DNA from: Bacteriovoracia bacterium
GTDB taxonomy: Bacteria > Bdellovibrionota > Bacteriovoracia > Bacteriovoracales > Bacteriovoracaceae
Length of the DNA: 64,000 nucleotides
Direction: 5' to 3'
Assembly (NCBI GenBank): GCA_030431635.1
Contig: JAUIIL010000003.1
Location: 398,056-462,055 of the forward strand
The translations under genes were made by a program, and so were the position numbers. This document shows, piece after piece, positions 16,755-25,762 of this stretch. The notes beneath the pieces are model-generated. The model searched no databases and was not told where the DNA came from. It worked only from the letters and a program-made list of their open reading frames with translations. Within the stretch, counting starts at the first letter, position 1. Each line of letters starts with the position of its first letter.

Positions 16755-17474
16755 ATGAAAAGTTTTTTCTTCGCATTTAGTTTCATTCTTGTGGCCTTCT
16801 TTGGTTTTCTCTCAACTTCGGGCATTTTAGAGAGAATTGAATCCAAAGCAGTCGTGACTAACGCTTATGAGAAAAGTGCATTAGTGTTGTCTCACGAAAA
16901 TAGACTACTCAAAATCAAGGTAAGTGACCTTCAGTATAAGATTCAAGAACTAGAGTCTAGAAACAATTTTTTAACAATTAAAATGGATCAAAAGAAAGGG
17001 CGCAAAATCGCATCAGTAGAGACAATGACAATTGATGGGAAAGGTGAAAAAGACTACGTTCAATATGAGGTTTATCAATGGTCTCCAGAGAAGCTTCTGG
17101 CCATAGGAGATAAAGAGTTTCAATACAATAATTTTGAGAAATCAGCACAATATCTTAATGAACTTATTAAAAGATATCCTGCTCACGCTAAAGTTAACGA
17201 TAGAGTTCTTTTTGAGGCAGGAATCGCGGCTTACGAATCTAAGAAATATTACAAGTGGGCAGATGAGCATCTAGGAAAACTTGTAAAAGACTACCCTAAA
17301 TCCAAGTTCTATAGAGGAGCAAAACTATGGAAAGCTCTTGCTCGTTTGAAGCAAGGAGATGAGAAGTTTTTCTATGAAACGGTAGAAGAATTTAGACTTA
17401 AATATAGAAACACAGAAGAATGGAAAATCCTAAGTAAACATTATGAAGAATTTACAACTCGTTACAAAAACTAG
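16755..17474 (+). CDS. Membrane-anchored coiled-coil/TPR protein (YbgF/CpoB-like layout)
   Basis: 239 residues: an N-terminal membrane anchor (3-25), a coiled coil (about 40-75, heptads in 'ENRLLKIKVSDLQYKIQELES'), a linker, then TPR-like helical hairpins from about 105 on ('GDKEFQYNNFEKSAQYLNEL', 'AGIAAYESKKYYKWADEHLG', 'AKLWKALARLKQGD'). This order matches YbgF/CpoB of the Tol-Pal system, but tol genes are not next to it, so the name is withheld. The following FecR-like gene overlaps its end by 32 bases. Confidence 0.66.
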   Translation: MKSFFFAFSFILVAFFGFLSTSGILERIESKAVVTNAYEKSALVLSHENRLLKIKVSDLQYKIQELESRNNFLTIKMDQKKGRKIASVETMTIDGKGEKDYVQYEVYQWSPEKLLAIGDKEFQYNNFEKSAQYLNELIKRYPAHAKVNDRVLFEAGIAAYESKKYYKWADEHLGKLVKDYPKSKFYRGAKLWKALARLKQGDEKFFYETVEEFRLKYRNTEEWKILSKHYEEFTTRYKN

Positions 17475-18612
17475 TTTATTACTGTGCCTCTTATCAAGTG
17501 CTCTGATGGCCAAATCCGTCGTGAGAGTTGTTTCTGTTAAAGGAAACGTTTTTGCTGTTAACAAAGGCGTGACTTTTGTTGTTCAAGAGGGGGACTTCTT
17601 AGATGACTTTGCAGAAATCATGACAGATGAAACGTCTCAAGTGTCTTTTGTGGATTTTCATGACCACCAATTTCATGTCTCTCGTTCTTCCCATATCAAG
17701 TTAATGAATAAAATTGTTGAACTCAGAGCTGGTAATATTTGGGTCCAATCAAAAAATAAGAGAGAGGATTTCTCTATTCAAACATCAAATTCCAACTCGG
17801 TTTATAAAGACTCAGAGTTTCTTGTTTCTTATCAAAGTTCTCTCGGGAAATCGCAATTAATGGTTGTTAATGGTAATGTAGAGTTTTCCAATATCTTAGA
17901 GAGTCATTTGCTCTACACTGTTTCGGGTGGGCAGTTCTCTTTTGTTGATAAAAAATATGAAGATGGTTTACCAAGAAATCCTACTCAAACAGGTTTTAAT
18001 TCTTTCAAAATGGCCATGGGCTCTTTTGAGGGAGTGAAGCCGATGGATAAAGGATTTATGGATGTCATGGACACTCAACTAGCAGCAAATCCAGTTAACC
18101 CATCAGGGCGCTCAATTGCTTCAGTTCAAGAAGGTGGAGCCGGGCAAATGATGATTCTCTCTCATGGAAAGAAAAAGACAGGTAAAGTTCTTTTCATTTC
18201 TTCAGTAAAAAAGAAGAATGAAAGAACTCCAGCTTCTGTCAGAGAAGCCAAAAGTTACTTTAAAAAAGTTGATAAAAAGAAAGTCCTCAACGGTTCTGAG
18301 CTCAATAATTTAAAGAGTAAAAAACCTTTGAAAAAAGCAGTCGTAAGAAACTTTGGTTTTTCAGACCTAGAAGAAATAAAGCCAAGTTTTCCTAAAAAAA
18401 CCACCGTGGAAATACCTGTTCAAGAAAAGGTTGAGAATCGAAGAGTTCCAGCGAACAGACCTCAAGGTGGGACAGTGCAAGAATATGAGCAAAGACTTTT
18501 TGAAAAATCTTTCAAAAAAGAAGCTCAGGATCAAACTAAACACCCTAGTGAAGTCAATGAGCTCATCGATGAGTTAAAAAACTATAAAGATGACTTCAAT
18601 AAATTCTACTAA
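17443..18612 (+). CDS. Secreted FecR-domain protein
   Basis: 389 residues with a signal peptide (cleavage near 'ALMA', about residue 22). The mature N-terminus matches FecR-type domains: 'VVRVVSVKGNVFAVNKG', 'VQEGDFLDDFAEIMTDETSQVSFVDF', 'LRAGNIWVQSK', 'SVYKDSEFLVSYQ', 'VVNGNVEFSN'. Beyond about residue 160 the chain becomes disordered, lysine- and proline-rich, ending in a helical segment. FecR domains outside iron signalling are often cell-envelope proteins of unknown role. The start lies within the previous gene, indicating an operon with the TPR protein. Confidence 0.72.
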   Translation: MKNLQLVTKTSLLLCLLSSALMAKSVVRVVSVKGNVFAVNKGVTFVVQEGDFLDDFAEIMTDETSQVSFVDFHDHQFHVSRSSHIKLMNKIVELRAGNIWVQSKNKREDFSIQTSNSNSVYKDSEFLVSYQSSLGKSQLMVVNGNVEFSNILESHLLYTVSGGQFSFVDKKYEDGLPRNPTQTGFNSFKMAMGSFEGVKPMDKGFMDVMDTQLAANPVNPSGRSIASVQEGGAGQMMILSHGKKKTGKVLFISSVKKKNERTPASVREAKSYFKKVDKKKVLNGSELNNLKSKKPLKKAVVRNFGFSDLEEIKPSFPKKTTVEIPVQEKVENRRVPANRPQGGTVQEYEQRLFEKSFKKEAQDQTKHPSEVNELIDELKNYKDDFNKFY

Positions 18613-18670
18613 TTCCCATTTATAAGACCATGTGTTATAAGAAGTAAAGCTTACTTCAGGATGGTCAAAT

Positions 18671-20134
18671 ATGTTCTACTCACAAGAGCCTGCTCTCACT
18701 TATGATGACGTCTTACTTATGCCAGGATACTCAGAAATTCTGCCTCATCAGACAATACTAGAAACTCATTTTAGCCGAAATATCACAATGAAAATGCCAA
18801 TTGTATCGGCTGCAATGGACACTGTCACAGAGGCCCAGGTCGCAATTGTGATGGCCCAAGAGGGTGGTATTGGGGTTATTCACAAAAACCTCTCCATTGA
18901 AGAGCAAGCTCAAGAAGTTGAGAAGGTTAAAAAATATGAATCTGGTATGATTATCGATCCTGTTACAATTACTGCGCAAGAGCCTTTATCTAAAGTTCAA
19001 GAAATAACGGCCAAGTACAAAATCTCTGGAGTTCCAGTTGTTGATAATGAACATAAACTTGTGGGGATTATCACGAATCGAGATATGAGATTTGAAAAGA
19101 ACTTCTCCCAAAAAGTAAAAGATGTCATGACCTCAGAGAATCTTGTCACGACCAGTGAGGGCACAGATTTTGAGAAGGCCAAAGGAATATTACAGAAACA
19201 CAGAATCGAAAAACTTCCTGTTGTTGATGAGAAGGGAGTTTTAAAAGGCCTTATTACTATTAAAGACATTGAGAAGGCCATCGCTTATCCAAACTCCAAT
19301 AAGGACTCCTTAGGGCGATTAAGATGTGCGGCGGCGATTGGTGTGGGAGAGAAAGAACTTCTGCGTGCTCAAGCTCTCTGCCGAGCTGGAGTTGATGCTA
19401 TTATTATCGATACGGCCCATGGTCACTCAAAGGGAGTGATTGATATGGTTAAAACTCTTAAAAAAGAAATTCCTTCAGTTGATATTATTGCTGGAAATGT
19501 GGCCACGGCTTCAGCGTGTGAAGCTCTGATTAAAGCAGGAGTTGACGGGATAAAAGTAGGGATAGGACCAGGCTCGATTTGCACGACAAGAATTATTGCG
19601 GGAATTGGTGTTCCTCAAATGCAAGCCATCATGGATTGCAGGGAAGTTTGTCAAAAATCAGGTGTTCCTTATATAGCTGATGGAGGAATAAAATATTCTG
19701 GTGATATTGTTAAAGCTCTGGCAGCAGGTGCTAGCACAGTTATGATAGGTTCTTTATTTGCTGGTGTTGATGAGTCTCCAGGTGAAATGTATAGCTACCA
19801 AGGAAGAACTTATAAGATGTACCGAGGCATGGGATCATTAGGGGCTATGGTGAAAGGTTCCAAAGATAGATATGGACAAGCAGGTGTAAATGAAATGAAC
19901 AAGCTTGTTCCGGAAGGAATTGAAGGCCAAGTTCCTTATAGGGGCTCTCTTTCAAGTAATATCTATCAACTTCTAGGAGGATTGAGAGCTGGTATGGGAT
20001 ATGTGGGAGCTTCAGATTTAAGTGAACTTAAAGAGAAGGCCAAGTTTGTTAAAATTACTTCTGCTTCTTTAAAAGAGAGTCATCCTCATGACATTACCAT
20101 CACGAAAGAAACTCCTAACTATAGATTGTCATAA
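18671..20134 (+). CDS. guaB: Inosine-5'-monophosphate dehydrogenase
   Basis: 487 residues, a normal length. It oxidises IMP to XMP with NAD+, the rate-limiting step towards GMP. The TIM barrel is interrupted by two CBS domains (about 95-210: '[12 protein letters not shown]', '[11 protein letters not shown]', '[11 protein letters not shown]'). Catalytic loop '[11 protein letters not shown]' carries Cys304; '[19 protein letters not shown]', '[19 protein letters not shown]' and the flap '[10 protein letters not shown]' are all present. Ribosome binding site AGGATGG. guaA, the next enzyme, lies 3 kb further on the same strand. Confidence 0.97.
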   Translation: MFYSQEPALTYDDVLLMPGYSEILPHQTILETHFSRNITMKMPIVSAAMDTVTEAQVAIVMAQEGGIGVIHKNLSIEEQAQEVEKVKKYESGMIIDPVTITAQEPLSKVQEITAKYKISGVPVVDNEHKLVGIITNRDMRFEKNFSQKVKDVMTSENLVTTSEGTDFEKAKGILQKHRIEKLPVVDEKGVLKGLITIKDIEKAIAYPNSNKDSLGRLRCAAAIGVGEKELLRAQALCRAGVDAIIIDTAHGHSKGVIDMVKTLKKEIPSVDIIAGNVATASACEALIKAGVDGIKVGIGPGSICTTRIIAGIGVPQMQAIMDCREVCQKSGVPYIADGGIKYSGDIVKALAAGASTVMIGSLFAGVDESPGEMYSYQGRTYKMYRGMGSLGAMVKGSKDRYGQAGVNEMNKLVPEGIEGQVPYRGSLSSNIYQLLGGLRAGMGYVGASDLSELKEKAKFVKITSASLKESHPHDITITKETPNYRLS

Positions 20135-20141
20135 TACTTTT

Positions 20142-20777
20142 TTAGTATGCGTTTATGAAATGCCATGCAGGTTCAAAGATAACTAGAGCAAGGCTAATGT
20201 TTTTTTCAGAAGGATTAGCAATAACGCTTTCCAACTCCTTGGCCACCTTTCTCTTATCGATGTCTTTAAGATCAACCCCTTCATATTTGACAGAGTATTG
20301 AAAAATACTATTGATAAAATTGGCCACTTCAAGTGTATGTGAAATCGTTTCAAGATCTTTTGAGTTATATCGAGTTGAAATATCTAGAAATTGCTCACTT
20401 ATGGGCATAACCTCTGGGTTTCTTATGTGCGCGCGCGAGTCTACAATTAAATATTTAAACTCCATCGCAAGGGTCATATTATCTTCATCAGAAGTTTCTG
20501 ACGTATACCAGGTACCACCTCCTAAAAAGCCAACAGTTGCAACAACTCCTGTAATTCCAAAAAGAGCTCCAAAAGGACTATTCGCGAGCTCCATGTTTGC
20601 ATCTTGAGCGAAAGAAAGTAGTAATATAACGAGTGAGGCAGTAGTAATTTGTCCTGAGCTTTCATCCATAAATGAGACAAAATTTCCACCGTTATTAATG
20701 ACGTAATCATAGTCACTAGGTTTTTTTTCTTGAGCGGCGAGAGAGAAAGAGATAAGTAAAATAAGTAAGTATTTCAT
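20142..20777 (-). CDS. Secreted or membrane hypothetical protein
   Basis: 211 residues: short signal peptide (cleavage near 'SLAAQ'), then a hydrophobic segment at about 45-58 and a glycine-rich one at about 68-88, followed by a helical soluble part. Convergent with guaB (gap 7 bases) and divergent from the DUF4105-like gene. No family recognised. Confidence 0.58.
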   Translation of the reverse strand: MKYLLILLISFSLAAQEKKPSDYDYVINNGGNFVSFMDESSGQITTASLVILLLSFAQDANMELANSPFGALFGITGVVATVGFLGGGTWYTSETSDEDNMTLAMEFKYLIVDSRAHIRNPEVMPISEQFLDISTRYNSKDLETISHTLEVANFINSIFQYSVKYEGVDLKDIDKRKVAKELESVIANPSEKNISLALVIFEPAWHFINAY

Positions 20778-20848
20778 GCAAAACTCCTTAATAACGCTTC
20801 ACATAACCACAAAGGTAAGAGTAAATCTATTGAGTGTGAAATAAATTC

Positions 20849-20876
20849 TTGAAATAGAGTAGGGGCGAAGTATTTT
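20849..20876 (+). promoter_or_regulatory. Possible promoter of the DUF4105-like gene
   Basis: TTGAAA (20849-20854), 16 bases, TATTTT (20871-20876), about 35 bases before the start codon. Four to five matches in each box; tentative. Confidence 0.3.
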
Positions 20877-20911
20877 ATTGCTTTTACATTGCTCTGTGTT
20901 ATGTGTAACCA

Positions 20912-21916
20912 ATGAAATTTATTATCTTTTTATCTATTTTCTCGGCACTCTCTTTAAAGAGTCAAGAAATTCAAGGAGAGGATTTTAAGTATGGATTTCT
21001 CGCTTTAGCTGGGCCTTCAAGTGGCACATCTATCATGGGGCATGCTTTTCTTGTTTTTTCTAAAGAAAAAAAGAATCTTATCAGCTCTGTAGCGTATCAA
21101 TTCAATGTAGAAGGTGGAGAGGATAAGGAAAATGAGTTCAAGAAAGAGTCTTCTTGGTTGAGAAATCCGGTTAAAAAAGTAGGAGAACTAAGAAAGATGG
21201 TAACAAGCTTTCTTGGTTCAGAGAAGAGGTTCTTTGTTTCAAGACATAATGCTCTTAGTTTAATCAGAATTTATAATCTTGAAAAAAGACCAGTTCTTTT
21301 ATATAGGTTAAGTTTGAGTGAACAGCAAGTGTATGAGTTGTATCAAAAAACACAGCAAGATTTTATTGAACGTAGTACTGTGGAGCATTTTGATTATAAT
21401 TTTTTGTCAAAAAATTGTTTAACAATGAACCTAGAAAATATAAATAAAGTAGTTGATGAGCATCTTCAAATAGATGGTTTTTTTCAAGGGAAGTGGTATG
21501 AATTGAAATATCTCCTCGACTGGGGGGCTTATTTACGTGTCGCTCCTTTGTTAATGACAGCTTATCTTGATAAATATCCGCTCACTTCTGATGAGGAACC
21601 AATTGTTTGGATGCCAATTACTTTTGACCTTGTTCATATTAATGCTAGTTTAGAAAAATATGTTGATAATTTGCATTTCATTTGCAATTGGGAAGAATCA
21701 AACGCTCAATATGTAAAAAAAATTGTTAAGAGAGCAGAATTTAGAGCAAAGAGACCTTTTTTAAATTTTTTGAAGAAAATGTATGATAGTTGTGAGGCAA
21801 CCGGTCAAGAGAAAAAGCGTCTCTATTCAATGTTAATAGAGGACATTTATTTTCAAACTTTTTTTCCTAAAGATAAATTAGTTGTTAGAGAGTTTTTACC
21901 AGTAGAGATTTTTTGA
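20912..21916 (+). CDS. Secreted DUF4105-like protein
   Basis: 334 residues with a signal peptide (cleavage near 'LSLKSQ'). The order of motifs, 'PSSGTSIMGHAFLVF' followed about 125 residues later by 'NFLSKNCLTMNLENIN', resembles DUF4105 (Lnb N-terminal periplasmic domain) proteins, in which a His in a GH.FL block and a Cys in an NC block suggest a cysteine-peptidase-like centre. The rest is helical and positively charged. The stop overlaps the ATG of the next gene (TGATG), so the two proteins are made together. Family call is moderate only. Confidence 0.6.
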   Translation: MKFIIFLSIFSALSLKSQEIQGEDFKYGFLALAGPSSGTSIMGHAFLVFSKEKKNLISSVAYQFNVEGGEDKENEFKKESSWLRNPVKKVGELRKMVTSFLGSEKRFFVSRHNALSLIRIYNLEKRPVLLYRLSLSEQQVYELYQKTQQDFIERSTVEHFDYNFLSKNCLTMNLENINKVVDEHLQIDGFFQGKWYELKYLLDWGAYLRVAPLLMTAYLDKYPLTSDEEPIVWMPITFDLVHINASLEKYVDNLHFICNWEESNAQYVKKIVKRAEFRAKRPFLNFLKKMYDSCEATGQEKKRLYSMLIEDIYFQTFFPKDKLVVREFLPVEIF

Positions 21917-23112
21917 TGAAAAAAATAATATTTTTGTTATTAATCAATTCTGTTTTTGCATTTCCCTTTAAAAAAAAATGTAATTATTTTTTTGACAAAA
22001 AACTTACTCTTCTCAGTTATTTGAACTCTAGTTTTAAAAATATTCCAATAAAAAGAATTGAAAATATTGACTGGTCTAAAGAGCTTGCAGAGAGTCTACG
22101 GGGATTAAAAGGAAGAGAGTACCTAAATTACTTGAAAGGCAAGCAAGCTGACTTTTATACATCAATGGCCATTTTTTTATCGACTCAATCAATTGAAGAA
22201 GCAGATAAATTTATTAAAATGTTTGAAGATTTAAAAAAAGAAGAACGTATTTTTTTACAAGAATCAAAAAACCTCCCAATATCTTCTTCTTATAGAATAG
22301 GAAGGGATAAAAAAAATCTTTTGTTCGACTATACTTCACGTTATTTCCTAGGAAGAGGAAAGGGAAAAACAGTAATTAGATGGGGAATTGAAGAAATTAA
22401 AAATATGGAGGATCTGCTTGTGATCTCTCAAAAAATGATTGATTTTTATACAATGATCAATTTTCGTCCTCCGAAAAAATTATCGAACTTACTAATTAAT
22501 AAAATTCCAGAGCGAATGAAGCAAAATATAGAGCTTATTACTCAAAAGCTTCTTTTTGATTATGGGATGCTTCACGCTTTGGGAGATGACGTATTAGACC
22601 AATATTCTCTCTCGAGTGAGTTTAAAGAGTTTATGAGAGTGATGAGTACACATTTAATTGGCCTACAATATAGAATGTTTACAAACCAACGCTTGTCTCC
22701 TCACACATGGAAAATTATTGAAAGCAAAGGAGCCGATTTTTTAAGAGAGTATGTTAAATTAACAAGAGGAGTATCTTTGGGGTATAGGTATGTTAGTCAT
22801 ACAATAAGTTGGTCTTTATTTTTAGTTACAACTGGTTTTGTTGTTTATACATACTTATATTTAAAAAAGGCAGTTGGAATTTATCAAGAAGAAACAACTC
22901 TTGACGTGAGTTCAAGTGGAGAAAAGTACTCTGAGGAGCAGTCAATTGAGCTGCAGAGGTTAGTTGATGAACTTAAATTAACACCGGATGAATTTATAGA
23001 GGAGATGAGAGAAGAATTCCAAAATAATTCTGAACTTCTTATGATTCTAGACAGTGTAAACAAAGAGTTTAAACATGATATCAAACTAATAATGAATAAT
23101 AATGAAGAGTAA
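21916..23112 (+). CDS. Secreted/membrane hypothetical protein coupled to the DUF4105-like gene
   Basis: 398 residues from ATG at 21916, which overlaps the preceding stop. Signal peptide ('KKIIFLLLINSVFA'), a long helical mature domain, one transmembrane segment near residues 300-322 ('SWSLFLVTTGFVVYTYLYL'), and an acidic helical tail of about 75 residues. With both segments, the bulk would be periplasmic and the tail cytoplasmic. Not recognised. It precedes guaA by 5 bases. Confidence 0.6.
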   Translation: MKKIIFLLLINSVFAFPFKKKCNYFFDKKLTLLSYLNSSFKNIPIKRIENIDWSKELAESLRGLKGREYLNYLKGKQADFYTSMAIFLSTQSIEEADKFIKMFEDLKKEERIFLQESKNLPISSSYRIGRDKKNLLFDYTSRYFLGRGKGKTVIRWGIEEIKNMEDLLVISQKMIDFYTMINFRPPKKLSNLLINKIPERMKQNIELITQKLLFDYGMLHALGDDVLDQYSLSSEFKEFMRVMSTHLIGLQYRMFTNQRLSPHTWKIIESKGADFLREYVKLTRGVSLGYRYVSHTISWSLFLVTTGFVVYTYLYLKKAVGIYQEETTLDVSSSGEKYSEEQSIELQRLVDELKLTPDEFIEEMREEFQNNSELLMILDSVNKEFKHDIKLIMNNNEE

Positions 23113-23117
23113 AATTT

Positions 23118-24665
23118 ATGAGAGAAAAAATTTGGATTATTGATTTTGGTTCGCAGTACACACAATTAATCGCCAGAAGAGTGAGAGAACTTGGTTTTTC
23201 TTGTGTCATTTTTCCTTTAGAAACTGCGGTCGAGAAACTAGAGAGCTCCTCTCCTGAAGCCTTTATTTTATCCGGTGGCCCACACTCTATTTTTGAAGAT
23301 GATTCAGACTTTTCCGAGCTTTTTAAAAACGCGCATATTCCTGTACTAGGGATCTGTTATGGAATGCAGATAATGGGACACCTCTTTGGAGGAAAAGTAG
23401 AAAGAGGAACTCAAGGTGAATATGGAATGGCCACAATTGAGGCACAAAATAACTTTGAAATTCCAGGGATAGAAAGTGAGCTAAAAGTATGGATGAGCCA
23501 CTTTGATCATATGAGTCAACTACCTCCTGATTTTGAGCTCATCTATAAGAGTAAAAATAATCTGTTTGCAGGAATGAAGCATAAAACACTTCCACGTCTG
23601 GCCCTTCAATTTCATCCTGAAGTTCATCACTCGCAAAAAGGAAAAGAAATTTTAGATTATTTTTTAAGAGATATCGCAAAACTTGAAAAAGATTGGTCCA
23701 CACAAGTGATGATCGATCTTTGCTCTCAGGAAGTAGCGGGCGTTAAAGGAAAAAAAGTTCTGTGTGCTTTTTCTGGTGGAGTTGATTCTCTTGTGGCAGC
23801 CACACTTGCCCACAATGAACTTGGAGATGATCTTTACTGCTTTTTTGTTGATAACGGTTTATTGCGTCCTCAAGATCTTCATCATATTGAACTTCTTAAA
23901 AGAGAAACCCCTCTAAATATAGAAATCATTGATGCTAAGAAAATTTTCTTTGAGCGCTTTCAAGGGCTAAGTGATCCAGAGTTAAAAAGAAAGGCCATTG
24001 GTAAAACTTTTATAGAGGTTTTTGAGCAAAAAGTTCATGAGTTTGAAGAGAAGAAAAATATTAAGTTTGAATACCTTCTTCAGGGAACTATTTATCCAGA
24101 TGTCATTGAATCAGTAAGCCCCCATGGTAAAAGTGGAAAGTCTGTTACCATTAAATCTCACCACAATGTAGGAGGGCTGCCGGAGAGAATGAAGCTTAAA
24201 CTTCTTGAGCCACTGAAGTTTCTTTTTAAGGATGAAGTTAGAGTGATGGGGGAAGCACTAGGTCTCAGGCATGAGAGAGTTTACCGCCATCCTTTTCCAG
24301 GGCCAGGGATTGGGATTAGGGTTTTGGGAGAGTTAAAAGAGGAGTCTGTAGTTAAGGTGCAGCAGTCCGATCAAATCCTATTTGAAGAATTAAATCTCTC
24401 TGGTCTTTATGAGCAGTGCTGGCAAGCTTTCACAGTGCTTTTACCAGTTAAAACAGTAGGGGTTAAAGGGGACGCCAGGGCCTATGAAGAGGTTATTTGT
24501 TTGAGAATCGTTGAGAGTGTTGATGGGATGACGGCTACTTGGTCAAATTTTCCAGCTGAGTTTCTCTCCAAGGTTTCTTCTCGAATTACAAATGAAGTTC
24601 CCGGGGTTACTCGTGTTGTTTATGATATTACATCTAAGCCGCCGGGAACTATTGAATGGGAATAA
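23118..24665 (+). CDS. guaA: GMP synthase (glutamine-hydrolysing)
   Basis: 515 residues, normal length. It aminates XMP to GMP using glutamine and ATP. The N-terminal class I amidotransferase has 'FGSQYTQLIARR', 'LGICYGMQ' with catalytic Cys80 and 'QFHPEVHHS' with the His-Glu pair. The ATP pyrophosphatase domain has the PP-loop 'FSGGVDSLVA'. The C-terminal dimerisation domain contains 'RHPFPGPGIGIRVLGE' and ends 'KPPGTIEWE', the canonical GuaA terminus. It lies on the same strand as guaB but after two unrelated secreted-protein genes. Confidence 0.97.
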   Translation: MREKIWIIDFGSQYTQLIARRVRELGFSCVIFPLETAVEKLESSSPEAFILSGGPHSIFEDDSDFSELFKNAHIPVLGICYGMQIMGHLFGGKVERGTQGEYGMATIEAQNNFEIPGIESELKVWMSHFDHMSQLPPDFELIYKSKNNLFAGMKHKTLPRLALQFHPEVHHSQKGKEILDYFLRDIAKLEKDWSTQVMIDLCSQEVAGVKGKKVLCAFSGGVDSLVAATLAHNELGDDLYCFFVDNGLLRPQDLHHIELLKRETPLNIEIIDAKKIFFERFQGLSDPELKRKAIGKTFIEVFEQKVHEFEEKKNIKFEYLLQGTIYPDVIESVSPHGKSGKSVTIKSHHNVGGLPERMKLKLLEPLKFLFKDEVRVMGEALGLRHERVYRHPFPGPGIGIRVLGELKEESVVKVQQSDQILFEELNLSGLYEQCWQAFTVLLPVKTVGVKGDARAYEEVICLRIVESVDGMTATWSNFPAEFLSKVSSRITNEVPGVTRVVYDITSKPPGTIEWE

Positions 24666-24666
24666 A

Positions 24667-25566
24667 CTAGAAACTGTCTTGATTGAGTTTTATATACTCA
24701 TTTATTTTTTGATAAATATGTTCAGAGACTTCTTTGTTATCAATAACTGAAGCCAGTGTCGGGATTAGTTTTTTACTATCAACGTGAGTTTTTCCTTGAG
24801 CAAGAGATTTTATTTTTTCAAAACTGTATTCCCAAATAAGATCGTCTTGGTTTTCAAGAGAGAACACTTCTTTTAATTCAGAGGCCAAAGCTTGAGTTCT
24901 TCTTTGCATGAGTTGCTTTTTTTCTCCAAGGTTTAAGCCAGCTCTTTCTGATTGAGAAAGAAGGTTGATAGCTATCTTCTGAGATTTCACTTCAGAGTCA
25001 GGATTGACTGGATATAGATTTTTTACAATTGAAATGAAATAAATTTTAAAACATTCATGTTTTTCTTCGAATTGAAAATTTTGATGTTCAGAGTAAAACC
25101 CAACTTTAAGATTATTAATATAAAAATAAGGGTTATCGAAAGAATAGGAGGAACTATTTTCGTTAAACTTGATAGCGTATGAGCGGCTTTCTTCATAATT
25201 GATAAGTTTGAGAGTTACTGACGTTTCATATTTATACTCTCGTCCGAATTCATCGTAACGAGTCCTAAGCTGAGTTTCTCTATTTTCATCAAGAAAAGAA
25301 TCATACCCTATAATGTTTTGTTCACTTGAGTTATCGTAAATAGAATAATCCATGAAAACATTATAGATGACATAAGTGTTAGCGAAATGAGATGAGCTCG
25401 GTTTTGTTATGTTATTTTTGATATTAACAAGAGCACAGACTCCTTCAGACATAAGAGCATTTTCAGATTCAATAGTGTTTTCAATCTCAGAGTAAAACTT
25501 CGCGGGTTCATCGTAGCAACTTGAACAAAAAAAGACTAAAAGTAAGATTCTTAAAAGATCCTTCAT
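24667..25566 (-). CDS. Lipoprotein of unknown function
   Basis: 299 residues. Signal sequence with lipobox-like 'FFCSSC' (lipidated Cys at about 17). The mature part has a beta-rich first half with many Tyr, Asn and Ser and a helical C-terminal half with 'KKLIPTLASVID'. No family recognised. Convergent with guaA (1-base gap). Ribosome binding site AGGAGG precedes the start. Confidence 0.6.
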   Translation of the reverse strand: MKDLLRILLLVFFCSSCYDEPAKFYSEIENTIESENALMSEGVCALVNIKNNITKPSSSHFANTYVIYNVFMDYSIYDNSSEQNIIGYDSFLDENRETQLRTRYDEFGREYKYETSVTLKLINYEESRSYAIKFNENSSSYSFDNPYFYINNLKVGFYSEHQNFQFEEKHECFKIYFISIVKNLYPVNPDSEVKSQKIAINLLSQSERAGLNLGEKKQLMQRRTQALASELKEVFSLENQDDLIWEYSFEKIKSLAQGKTHVDSKKLIPTLASVIDNKEVSEHIYQKINEYIKLNQDSF

Positions 25567-25660
25567 TTTTTCCTCCTGGTGTCATGAATTAAGCCATTGT
25601 TGCCATGCGCTCAAAAAAAACTCAAAAAGAAATTTCTCACTCTAATTATTTTTTACGGTG

Positions 25661-25685
25661 CAAACTGGCCCCTGGTGCCAGTTTG
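25661..25685. other. Perfect inverted repeat in the dnaE upstream region
   Basis: CAAACTGG (25661-25668) and CCAGTTTG (25678-25685) with a 9-base loop, about 80 bases before the dnaE start and about 95 bases before the divergent lipoprotein gene. No T-run follows on either strand, so it is not an intrinsic terminator; an operator or leader hairpin is possible. Confidence 0.4.
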
Positions 25686-25762
25686 GGACTAAAAAGATGT
25701 TTTTATTGCGCTGCAGTCTCTTTGTCAGAAACAACTAATTATGCGATATAATCATCTTAGAG

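Noticed and set aside
18613..18670. Guanine/purine riboswitch before guaB
   Set aside because: The spacer is only 58 bases and shows no matching conserved core.
20311..20607. 98-codon frame antisense to the secreted protein at 20142-20777
   Set aside because: No start signals; the opposite strand has a signal peptide and normal gene shape.
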